Shown here piece by piece: positions 11,516-21,418 of a DNA stretch of 64,000 bases. Location of the stretch: positions 20,641,412-20,705,411 of the forward strand of contig NC_135772.1 of the NCBI RefSeq assembly GCF_028453695.1. The letters run 5' to 3'. Every line of letters starts with the position of its first letter. Position 1 is the stretch's first letter. The notes under the pieces were generated by a model. It was not told the DNA's origin and did not search any database. It saw only the letters and a program-made list of their open reading frames with translations. The position numbers were made by a program, and so were the translations under genes. The DNA comes from Augochlora pura. Taxonomy: Eukaryota > Arthropoda > Insecta > Hymenoptera > Halictidae.

Positions 11516-12813
11516 TCGTTGAATCCTATAATCCTAACAAAACCTAGACGTCTTCACGTCCTTAAATACGTCTTAAAATATAATTAAACTTAATAAACCC
11601 TGAAGTGCAAGAGCCACACACGTAGATGTTTTTACAGCGCCGCGCGGTGGTCGACCCGGCTTTGTCGTAAATTAATGACGCACGCTGGCTAATTGCGGAA
11701 CCGTGAAAAGGGATTTCGCATAATAATACGCGACGCAACGATACCGACGATCGAACAATTCTGCTGACTTAATTACAAGTTGCTGTCGGCAATGATCCAA
11801 TTAAACAACAATTTGCTGAAATTATTTCAACGATGGCCGTTATAAATTGGCGACGATTAATACGAGCCAATGCTTGTAAGCCAATTAGAAGCTTCGTGTA
11901 TTTGTACATATATAAAATACGGTTCTCCTTATTTTATTCGAACAATTGAAAGATCGTATCGCAAATGTGTGCTTCATTTTTAGCAGGATATAAATTATGA
12001 AATTATAGAAATGTCTGGTATTGGCGTATGCTGGTCAATAATCTGGTCGTGAGTGTGTTAAAAATGGCTCGCAAATTGAACTGCTCGCAGAAAATTTCTG
12101 AATTATCCTCCTCGTTCATATTGCAACCTTGCACGCCTCGTTTCCGCGCGGAGACAGGCCGGTACTCGCCGAAGAAATTGCAGGTTAGCCCACGGTTCGT
12201 TACGTCGTTCGCGACGCCTCACTTTTTATGGAACCCCTTGTCCATTCCCCTGTCGCCCCCGTGAAATTCCATCGTAAACGACGATACACCGTTTCATATC
12301 AGCGCGGGGCACTCAATTCTCCCAGCTGTGTTTCGTTCAACTATTGGCACATTTTCGTTCAACTGTTGGGCATATAACAATTAGAAAACTTTCTGCTCAA
12401 CAGAGTTATAGTATATATACTGATTCTACTACTTGTTGAACACGATAGTCGCGGTTTCCAGAAAATCAAGCGGCACGAAATTAATAAAAATTCTTGCCCC
12501 TCTTTTAAAATTCTTTTCAATCAAATTCGCATCTGTGTAACGAATAAATCCCGTCCTCTATTAGATAGTTGATCTCGGATCAACGGGAACGCAGCGTTCG
12601 CGAGTCGCATATTGAAAGAGCGTATTTTCCAGCGGCTGCGAACAATCGGCCCGGGCGTTTCGACTGTCCTCGGGAGGATCCGGCCCCGAAAACGCGGGGG
12701 CGACGCCGTTTTGATCGACAAAAGCCGGCCGGTAAACCGCGCCGAAAGAAAATCGACGACTCGCCGATAAATCCTAGCTTCTATAGATTCGAATGGCCGT
12801 GTCGCTGACAGCT
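11516..12813. other. Noncoding stretch with a possible conserved block
   Basis: About 11640-11900 is unusually rich in ATTA/TAAT-type words (attaatg, taattg, taattac, gattaatac, ccaatta) within a low-repeat background. That is the look of a homeodomain-bound enhancer, but it is only a suggestion from composition. A 22-bp direct duplication sits at 12331-12374 (tttcgttcaact, then ttgg). No gene is supported. Confidence 0.5.
12331..12374. repeat. Two-copy 22-bp direct repeat
   Basis: The word tttcgttcaact followed by a/g-ttgg occurs at 12331 and again at 12353, giving a period of 22. Two copies only; likely a recent slippage duplication. Confidence 0.7.
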
Positions 12814-12886
12814 GGAGAGAGAGGGAGAGGGAGAGGGAGAGGGAGAGAGAGAGAGAGAAAGAGAAAGAGAGAGAGAGAGAGAGGAG
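12814..12886. repeat. GA-rich microsatellite, 73 bp
   Basis: Mixed gaga, ggga and gaaa units: (gggaga)n on the left, (ga)n in the middle, with gaaa interruptions. The minus-strand frame over it is a run of Leu-Ser and is an artefact. Confidence 0.95.
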
Positions 12887-14708
12887 CAGATTAAAAGAGA
12901 AGTTTCCGGCGCGGCGGGAAAGCAATCTCTGGGCGGCGCGAGCCGATAGACGCGACCGGCAACAGCGTTATTAATAACCGATAAACTAGTTAAAATGTTA
13001 TCGGATCGGCCGTTATCCCGGCGCGGGCATGCACGCTCGGTTTCGCATGGGGACCGCGATCAGATACCACGTCGGGTGGCCACTTTCGCGTGTCCGCGTA
13101 CCGTCGCGTTTTTCCGACTTTCGGTATTCCCGCGTATCGGCTGCGCCACGCTAATGAGCCCCTTGCTGGATGCGCCTTCGAAGATCGCATCGCTCGCCCC
13201 GCGACTTTCGTTATCTGGATTCTATTCTATTCGGAGCGCCGTTTCGTAGTCGCCGGACCCGCGACGAATCGAAATGAGAACTGTTCTCTACCTCGCGGTC
13301 CTCGAACCCTCGGCGAATCGCTTCGCTGGACGGATCGCCAACCGATATAGTATAATAGTTTATAAATAATATTATTATACTGTTAGAATTTTATAACACT
13401 GTAATACTATTTAACAGAATAGTATTTCCAAATAGAATTTTACTTAAACAAATATTTCCTATTTTATACGAAATTGTTTTATTATTTTCTTCAGCGCACC
13501 TGGGTAACAGGTGTCCGGAGGTGCAGGGGGTACCGCGCGCAGTCGACTCACGAACGAACAACGTCTCTCGAGATCCGGTAGAGGACTGCTCGCGACGTCG
13601 AAATTCCAAAGTTCACAGAGTAACAGTGAAATCTTGGGAGAACGTAGCCCGGGCTCGCGCTATCGAGTTATAGGATCCGGCGACGGTGTTAATTCGTTAA
13701 TCATAAATATTCAAGAGTCAATTACCATCGGTGCGAAGGGTCGCGCGAGCGCGCGCGCTCTCTCGCCGGATCAATTAATTATCGATTTCCATTACGCCTG
13801 CGTAATGACCTATTAACAGCCTTGCGCTCGAGATCCTCCGAGCAGGGAACTTCGGTTTTAATATCGCGCAGCGCGCGGTCCTCGTGCATGTAAAGTTTGC
13901 GTTCCCCGCGACCGGGGCGGCCCACTTGAACTTCGGACATTATTGCATGAATTATTCCCGGCGGTTCTCCATCGACTCGTAAATAGCCGAGAGGAGAAGC
14001 ACGCTGTTCATACTTTTAACGAGCAAACGACCAGCTGGCTGCCGCCGCCGCCGCCGACGCATTATTTTTACTTTCGTTTGTCGCGTTCCGAATCATGATT
14101 ACGCGCGTTTACGCGAATTTCAACGAACACCGAGTACGAGATTTGATCGCGGCCGACGACGACGGTGCGCCGTTCGATTCCGAAACTCCCGATGGCTCTC
14201 GCGAGGATCTAACGTTTAATTACGATAACTCCGACCGCGAGCGCATTCGACCACGTTCGAACCGAATTTTAGGAGAAGTTAATATCCCCTAGCAGTAATG
14301 CGGCATCGAGTTCGATCAATCGAACGTTTCGCTGGCTCTCCGCAGCAATTTCTATAAATTATAAAGGAAAATCCGATGTCCGATCGCGATCATTTCAACT
14401 CGGCGGCCGCGCAATTTCGACGAATTTAAAAGCAGGCCCGGTCGAATTTAATTGCCGGACTGCGATCACGGTGATTTTCAATTTAACTGGACGTTTTATT
14501 GCTGTTCGAGAACGCGCAGTAAACGTCTCGACGAGGGGCCGTTTATTACGGAACTTTGCGTCGCCGACTCCATCGATCGAGGGCCGAGATCAAGACGTAC
14601 CACGGTGGTCCACGGCCGAGAATTTAGTAACAAATTGCTGTAATCTCTTAACCTGTCGAACCACTGAACCGCTAAAGATAATGAGGAAGCTCTAGTTTTT
14701 AGTTGCTG
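12887..14708. other. Noncoding stretch, no supported gene
   Basis: CpG-rich DNA with an AT patch at about 13330-13500 that carries a small hairpin (agtataata at 13349, tattatact at 13373). A five-copy gcc run lies at about 14041-14055. A 65-codon ATG frame at 14095-14292 has a balanced, acidic composition unlike most neighbouring frames, but no homologue or splice context is recognised. Confidence 0.55.
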
Positions 14709-14802
14709 ATAATTAAGTATTAATAGTATTTTAATATTTAGTATTTAAATATTTAATATTTAACACTGAATATTGAATATCGAATATTGAATATCGAATC
14801 AA
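14709..14802. repeat. Eroded AT repeat, gaatattgaatatc type
   Basis: A run of related words: taatatttag, tatttaaatattt, then gaatattgaatatcgaat twice. A similar tract lies at 16385-16500. Probably slippage-derived sequence diversified by mutation. Confidence 0.75.
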
Positions 14803-16086
14803 ATGATTTTTTTAAAGCAATACAAATAGAGCAATTACCAAGTCGTCTGTTTCTTCAAACGACACTGAATTCTTAAAACTGCGTCGCTCCGCGTGCCCGC
14901 GACTTTTAATTAGACGAAGCCGTGGATCTATCAGCGCCACAATTGACCTGCAATAGTTTTCGCAAGCGACGACGGTCGCCGAACGAGCAGCGGCCTCGCC
15001 GTTTCACGCGATAAAGCACGCGAGCCAATTATTTTAATTTGCCGGTCGCGTAGTTTCGCCGCGAACCGAAGCCAAGAGGGGTGGTGTGTGTCTCTCACGA
15101 AAGAACACGCCTCGTAACTCCGATTCCATCCTGTTCACGCCTCGGCACATTGTCCACGGCAATTACACTCTCGATCGAGACCGGGGGGAGGGGGCTAGGG
15201 GGCGGTAAAAAGGGATCGATTTCGGCCGCGCGCAATCGCGAAAATTACACGTCTCTCGTACTCGAGCGGGCCCGTTGCGAATTACGTCCGTCTCACGAAA
15301 ATCATACGTCTTCCCTCCGTAACAACGCGACCATCTCCTCTCGTCCCTCGCCCCCTCCCCTCGCAGCGAAACCGCGGCTTTTAATTGTGCCAATAGGTAA
15401 CGAGCTGAACTCCGGCCCGGAAGTTAATCAAAGGGGGGAGAGATCGCGCGACCCAGTTCCGAGGAAGAAAGAGTTGCGAGACTCGGCGACGCGGGTGACA
15501 CGATTGCGGGCGAGATCCTGGTCTAGCCATGCGATTTAAATGATTTTTTAATTATTTATTTAACGTATTTGAAAATCATTAATGCGCTTGTCGAATTTTG
15601 TGGAATTATTGCGCGACCTGTTCCTGAGCCTCCCCTTTTACTACTCCAAATATATTGTACTACTTTATCGAAGACGATGCTTTATAGACACGGACGAGTT
15701 TGGACCAGCCGAACCCAGAGTTTAAACCACGAAGACAGCGGGGCCCTGGTAACACGGGCGAACGATCCGGCGCAAAGGGATAGGGCACCGTTACAGAGAG
15801 GCCATCCTGGCACGATAATTGTCGCGAAATATTTCATCGGGGCGACCCGAGAGAAACCCGATCACCGTGTCGTTAATTATCGAAACGGGGCCATTTGTTT
15901 TTCAAACGATCGTAATTGAGCGGAGCCGTCGACAAGGCGCGCCTATCCATTGTACGGGACCCGGTCGTATCGTTCCGAGGTGATGCACCGGCCCCGGAGG
16001 ATCTACACGACCGTCTCGCGCGCGATCCACCAGGAGGATCCGCGTGGCCTTCAACCGTAATATCCACTTTCGTGCGAACGGTTCAC
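14803..16086. other. Noncoding stretch, no gene seen
   Basis: GC-rich DNA with a small AT patch at about 15530-15670. The 152-codon frame at 15081-15539 and the 116-codon frame at 15569-15919 have no recognised domain, and the first overlaps a minus-strand frame. Nothing else was noted. Confidence 0.6.
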
Positions 16087-16111
16087 TGCCCCCCCTGCCC
16101 CCCTGCCCCCT
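16087..16111. repeat. C-rich 8-bp repeat (tgcccccc)
   Basis: Three C-runs of five to seven are separated by tg. The minus strand has three G-runs, one short of a canonical quadruplex unless a longer run splits. Confidence 0.85.
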
Positions 16112-16384
16112 GTTTATCCTCGTGAAACGGCGCGTTAATTGCCAGCCATTAAGGGTGGTTCATTCGGTGGCCGTCGAGGCACCGGGGTCTCTCTCTCTCT
16201 CGTTTGTTCGCGGACCGAGGATTGCGGGCTGTGCTCGACTGGATGAATTGTAGAAATACGATCCGGCATTGTTGAATCTTCGTTTGTCCGGTTGCGTGTC
16301 GTTGTCTAATCTGGCGGAACGCTAAGTGTTCATGGTAATTACAATGCTTGTAACATTTCACTAATTTCTTCATGTCTTAAGTCT
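16112..16384. other. Noncoding stretch with a short CT run
   Basis: A (CT)n run of about six units lies at 16190-16201. No gene or other repeat was seen. Confidence 0.6.
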
Positions 16385-16500
16385 ATTGATATTAAATATT
16401 GAATTTTGAATATTAAATATTTGGACATTGAATATGGAGCATTAGATGTTGTAAATTAAATATGGACCATCGGATACTGTACGTTAAATATTGATTATTA
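16385..16500. repeat. Eroded AT repeat, ttaaatattgaa type
   Basis: Repeated variants of ttaaatattgaa, aatatggaccat and aatatggagcat spaced roughly 25-30 bases apart. It resembles the tract at 14709-14802 in its vocabulary. Confidence 0.65.
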
Positions 16501-16986
16501 TTCCCAGGTCCATAGATCTTCACAGAATACTAAAAATTGACCAATTCGTAAGAATTGTCTTTCCCGTCGAATTCCATGGAATTCTTGAAATCGGAGCACA
16601 GAGCGGCAAGGCTCCGTGGTTCCCGGAGCGATCAAAGTCAGGAGTCCTAACCGCGATTTTACGAGCCACTATAATTCTGACCATCATCGCTGGCACGTTC
16701 CCAAGAATCGGCCGGCGGCGGCGGCTGTGGCGGCTAGATGCCCGTTCGGATAACCGGCTAATACCGAGGTTTACGCTCTTTTTCGTCGGCTGGCAGTGGA
16801 TAGCGATCACCGACGGCGGACCCCGACCCCGAATCCGAGTAATTGGATACCGAACTGGAGCCGTATAATGAAGAGATTATGCGTGGCCGCGCAAGACGAA
16901 GGCGGAAACTTTACGCGGAACCGCGAACCGCCGAAAACTTTCGCGAACTCGATACTGTTATCAATTATTAAAGTGGGTTATCGAAG
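16501..16986. other. Noncoding stretch, no gene seen
   Basis: A 125-codon frame at 16491-16868 overlaps a 96-codon frame on the other strand. Neither has a recognised motif. A ggcggcggcggctg run lies at about 16715-16730. Confidence 0.6.
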
Positions 16987-17090
16987 TTAACCCTTTGCGG
17001 GCGAGAGGCGACTCTCGCTCGGTTTATGTTGAGACAATTTGTATACAAATTTGTTTGTAAATTATGTAATTATATGCAATTGCATATAGT
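16987..17090 (+). repeat. piggyBac-like terminus relic (candidate)
   Basis: A TTAA at 16987-16990 is followed directly by CCCTTTGCGGGCGAGAGG and a small stem (cgagag, gcga, ctctcg). A perfect 18-bp palindrome (tatatgcaattgcatata) lies at 17071-17088. TTAA plus CCC is the known rule for piggyBac-family ends, and the first 25 bases match the block at 6316. No opposite end or transposase is visible. Confidence 0.4.
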
Positions 17091-19030
17091 CGACACATCT
17101 GAGAAAATCTTCCGCTAAAGATTAAAATACGCGTCTCCTATCTTTAAGAAAAATTATACTTTGATCGTCGAAATCTTCGTTTCAATATACATACTCTCGC
17201 ACAGAGCAGCATTGTCCGTCTCGAAGGTGAAATCCGGCCCGGCAAGGTCTAGCTCTCCCATCCGAAATTTCTCGTCGGAAGAGAGAAGGCCGTAAAGCAA
17301 CGTCGTAAAGACACCGACCGATCCGCAATAAACCCCGGTCGCGTTATATGAACCTCTCATTGTTCGATATCCAGTAATTTGGTTGGAACCGCGATAGACA
17401 TCTTAATTGGATCCTATGTAACCCACTTGTGCTCCTCTCGAGTCGCATTGAATTCTACTTTACGAACGCTCCCCGCGAGATTTTTTACGATTCCGGTATC
17501 AACTCTGCTAGATTAACGAAAGCACTCGTTCGTCTCGGCATTATCTCGAGCCAAGGATTCCAGTTAAGGATCGGCAAGTTATTTGATAGAAAGATGCGAC
17601 GACCGTCGGGGAGATCGTTCTATTATTGCGAGAAGAGATTTGAAATTCGTTCGTAGCTGTTCCTTTTGGCAATTGGTACATTTTGTTAAATACTATTTTA
17701 AACAAACTGTTTTAGTGCTACAATCTGTTGAATTAAATAGATATAAGTTCAAGTAAATAAATTTCAATTATAATGAATACATTTATAATTATGTCTGGAA
17801 TATCATCGATAAAACTCAGCCGGTACCACCGTAAGAAAAGTGACGGAAACATTTTTAAAGTCTTGGCCGGTTTCTCGGGTCTTTTCGTCGAAATTCCATT
17901 CGCGCGTGCATCGCGAACAACGATCGCTCCGTCAGCGACGGGAACGACCGCTGGAAGAGATCTGCACGCACAATAAATGCTCGCTAGGATGATCCAACCG
18001 GCTGGAAGAGCTCTATAAAATATTAAACTTGCCACGTTTCACCGGTCCCGTCCGCCCGTTTAAGAGTTCGAAGTTAACGCCGCGTCTCGACCCATTTCCC
18101 GGTCGCGCTCGTTTATATTCCCGGCGAATTCTAACGAAGTTCGAGCGCGCATTAAAAAAAATTGACGGCCAAATCGTCAGCAGCTCCGCGATGGAACGCT
18201 GCGTACCATGGTTACCATAGTTTTTTTATAATTGTAAAGAGAAAAATAGCTGCCCGTGTTAGTGTTCAGCGGTGATCATTTGATTCATAATTTTTAATAT
18301 AATTTCCAAGCCGTATTACGATGACCAAGCCACGCGAGAATTTCTATCGGCAGTCAAAGAGACCGGAAAATGGAACGAGAATATTTATTTAACCCCGGAG
18401 CAGGCACAGGCAATTTTCAATAAACCGAGCAAGCTATAATCGCGAACGAGGACTTCTAAGCAGGCTTATCAGAAGACGGAGCAGCCCTGGAGCGCCGAAA
18501 CCAGGTTAATACTAATAACAAAATACACGCGAGCGCCCTGCGCTCCGAGGAACAGCGTGCGTCATTATCGGCGCGATCTACATACCCCGCAACATCTTAT
18601 TACGAAAATGAAGCCGCGGTTTGGGTTTCGCGCTTATCGGCCGATCGCAGTCCGATTCCTCAATTACTATTAATCTTGGGCTCGATACACCCGGTCGAGA
18701 ACAATAGAGAACAAGCTTGGATCGAACGGCCTGATGCGACTTAATCCTCTTGCGATGCGATCGCATTAGGATTCCGACGATATATCCTCTCGCCACGCGA
18801 TGACCGAGGTGGTCGGCTGCGGGAATCGAGCCTGTCGAGGTCGCGACTGATCTTGGACGAGAAGACGCTCCGATCCTCGGCCGATTACCTTGCTTTATTA
18901 TCGGCGGACTCGGCCTAATTGAAAGCTGAAATACGCGTCCGAGACGCTCGCGGCGCCTCTCTCGCCGAGAGGGAGACGCGTTGATTAAATCCTCGAGGCT
19001 TGTTTGCTTCCCAACTTGGTCTATAGTCCG
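17091..19030. other. Noncoding stretch, no gene seen
   Basis: AT-rich at about 17650-17830 and 18220-18420, otherwise CpG-rich. Frames up to 156 codons (18578-19048, minus) are unrecognised and overlap others. No tRNA or repeat was noted. Confidence 0.6.
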
Positions 19031-19194
19031 CGCGCGTCGGCAAGGCACCTTTTCGTTTACGTATTCCCCCTCCGCGCCGGCTGCCCCCCACTGAAGCGAC
19101 TCTCCTCAACCAATGGCGATCGATCGCTGGAGCAATGGGGACGGCTAGTAGGAGGGGGAATACGCAAACACGAAGGGCGCCTACTTGTCGCGCG
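19031..19194. repeat. 164-bp foldback (long imperfect hairpin)
   Basis: The arm gtattccccctcc (19061-19073) is exactly complementary to ggagggggaatac (19151-19163). Pairing extends outward through gttt/aaac, ttcg/cgaa and a distal cgcgcg/cgcgcg (19031-19036 with 19189-19194), and inward through gctg and cccc against tggggacggc. The terminal loop carries the palindrome gcgatcgatcgc. It could be a MITE-like relic, a hairpin-RNA source or a pre-miRNA-like structure. No target-site duplication was identified. Confidence 0.75.
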
Positions 19195-20592
19195 AGGACT
19201 ATACATTTGATTTATATTTCCCATGAAATAACTCTCAAATCCAGTAACTTTAATTTTTCAGCTGATCAATCTTCGAGTCTCAACTCGAGTTATTAATAAT
19301 AATTTGAAATTCTCTAGATTATCATCCGATATATCACGATCGACGTACTTGAATGACAGTGTTCAAAAGAATCGCGGATAGCGGGGGATCTGGTGATTTG
19401 TATCGCGTGTAATGCAGAGTAGTTAAGCATGCGAGATCGGAGCGCAAGAAACGGAGTCGCGGGCAAACGGAAGAGAAAATCAGCAGGACGCGGTGGGTGG
19501 CACGAGGATGCCATAGAAAGCGAACGCCTTCGGGATAAACTCCCATTCATCGAACCAATCAGACCCAACGGAGATCCGGCTCCTAGATGCTTCTCGGAAA
19601 GAATTCCTGCCTTTCGCCCGTAACAATATCCCCGCAGCTGCATAACTAATAGTATCTCATTAGGGGCTTCTTTCGGCCCGGCAAAAACCTATTGTCTCGG
19701 CCGGGATTTTCGTTTTATGCGCATCCGATAACGCCGCTCGCGCGCAGCCATTTAGAAACGGCATGCCGGGGTCACGGAGATCCGCGATCCTAATAATTTC
19801 TTTATTTTCCAATCCTAATTTAATCCTGGTTGGAATTTATTTATTTCAAAGCGAACACAATGGATTCGTATTTTTAGCGTTAATAAATTGTTCCGCGTAT
19901 CACGCGCACGCCGGTGAATTACCATCGCGACGACTCCTCGTTTCCGCGCAGACTTCTCGAAAACGGTTTCGAGCGGCGGTTTCCGGGACCGCGGCGGCGG
20001 CGTGCGTTCCCACAAGTGTCGCCGCAAAAAGCCTTGAAAAAAGCGAGGCGAGTCGAGCGCGCGAAACAGAAAATCGATTTGTCAGCGGGCCGCGGCGGAA
20101 CGATCTGCAAACCAGATTCCAGCATTGTTGTCGCCATAATGGGAAAGTTAATGGGCGCGTCGCGCGAAAAACCGGCGCGGCGTCTCTCGGCCCCGAGTTC
20201 TATCGCAATGGGGGAAAACGTCGGTGACTCGTACGAGCCGGGTCCTAGTCGACCGGTGCAATTAATCATCCGTCGAGGAACGCGCACCTAATTCGCCCGG
20301 TGAACGGCGACGACGCAGAGGGCCCGCGACGGGACCGGCCATTAGCCGTCGGAGGACGAGCGGGATTCCCGCGTGCGTCTGTTCCTCCACCTCTTGCGTC
20401 CTGGTAAAACCTGATCGGGTGATTTCCTCGCGAGCGGGGGCCCTCGTAAAGCCGTCGCTGCGTTTCCAGACGCCCGGCTCGGTCCATCCGCGGGGGCATA
20501 AACCACGTGACTTATTGGCCATTCGACGGGAGCGAGGCCCGTCGCAGGCCCGCTCGGAAACACACGCCAATTAGCGACCCCGTGTTACCCCG
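19195..20592. other. Noncoding stretch, no supported gene
   Basis: An ATG frame of 154 codons (19763-20227) starts in AT-rich DNA with a hydrophobic segment and ends arginine-rich. Frames of 125 and 122 codons overlap it on both strands, so CpG-rich composition is the likelier cause. Nothing else was seen. Confidence 0.55.
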
Positions 20593-20640
20593 TTTCCCTT
20601 TCTTTCTTCCTTTCTTTCCTTTCCTTTCTTTCTTTTATTC
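20593..20640. repeat. Pyrimidine tract, tttc/ttcc repeat
   Basis: Mixed tttct and ttcct units over about 48 bases. It is long enough for a polypyrimidine tract but no AG acceptor closes it. Confidence 0.85.
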
Positions 20641-21393
20641 TCCCGTGTCTGCGCCTCGCGCATCCGCGACGACGCCTTTTGTGCGCCGAGGAACGGACAA
20701 TGGGAATGCGTCTGCTCAAGCTGCGAATGCTAGCGCAGCTTCACAATGGATTTATAGTCTGCGATCGCGTCTATTTTTATTGCAAATTACGACGCGATCG
20801 ACGAATAAACACCATCGGTGCGCGAACGCTTCCTGTATTGCAGGGAAAAGTTTAAGACGTTAAAAATCAAGTGGTTCTATTATACACAGAGATACAGACG
20901 TCTCGAGGATGTTGCTTTCTTTAGGATTATAATTTATTTCGCATTGCAATTCAAAGGGACTGCGGTGAATTTATTGGCGTTATTATTGTTAAATTATTAT
21001 TATTGTATAATAAATAAGAGTTTGAAGAAAGATAAATCAAGCAGCGACGCGACACTGTTCTTCCGACACTTTTATCACTTGCCGCATCGATCGGAGGAAG
21101 CCGGTGGACTCTATTCGGTAATAAAAATCGCCAAGTTTGTTAGAAAATTAACCTGGCTCCATCCGACGTTCGTTAAAAGTTCGTCAAAGAATAACGAGCG
21201 TCGAGGTGGATCAGAATTTGCCCGTTCCACCGTTCCGGTAACAGATTTTCTGGAAAGAGTTCGAGCTACCTGTTGGAGGAAGAGACGTCCGCAGCCTAAA
21301 TCGCCGATTCGACGAGCATCAATCACGGCTGGCCCGGCATCGCGTAATCGAATTCCCTGACGCTCGATAATAAATCTCAATAATAACGTACAC
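20641..21393. other. Noncoding stretch with a long Met-less open frame
   Basis: A plus-strand frame stays open over 20818-21360 (180 codons) through an AT-rich patch at 20860-21050. It begins at GTG and contains no ATG. No domain is recognised; see findings. Confidence 0.5.
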
Positions 21394-21418
21394 GGGGAGG
21401 GGGGAGGGGGGGCGAGGG
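21394..21418 (+). repeat. G-rich tract, G-quadruplex candidate
   Basis: Four G-runs (four, six, seven and three G) are separated by a, a and cga. This fits the canonical quadruplex pattern on the plus strand. Confidence 0.85.

Noticed and set aside
13470..13515. Mini-exon between a T-rich acceptor (ag at about 13491) and cag|gtgtcc
   Set aside because: About 20 bases long with a weak donor; no partner exons.
19763..20227. 154-codon ATG frame with a hydrophobic start
   Set aside because: Overlapped by frames of 122 and 125 codons; the C-terminal half is Arg/Ala-rich CpG translation; no family.
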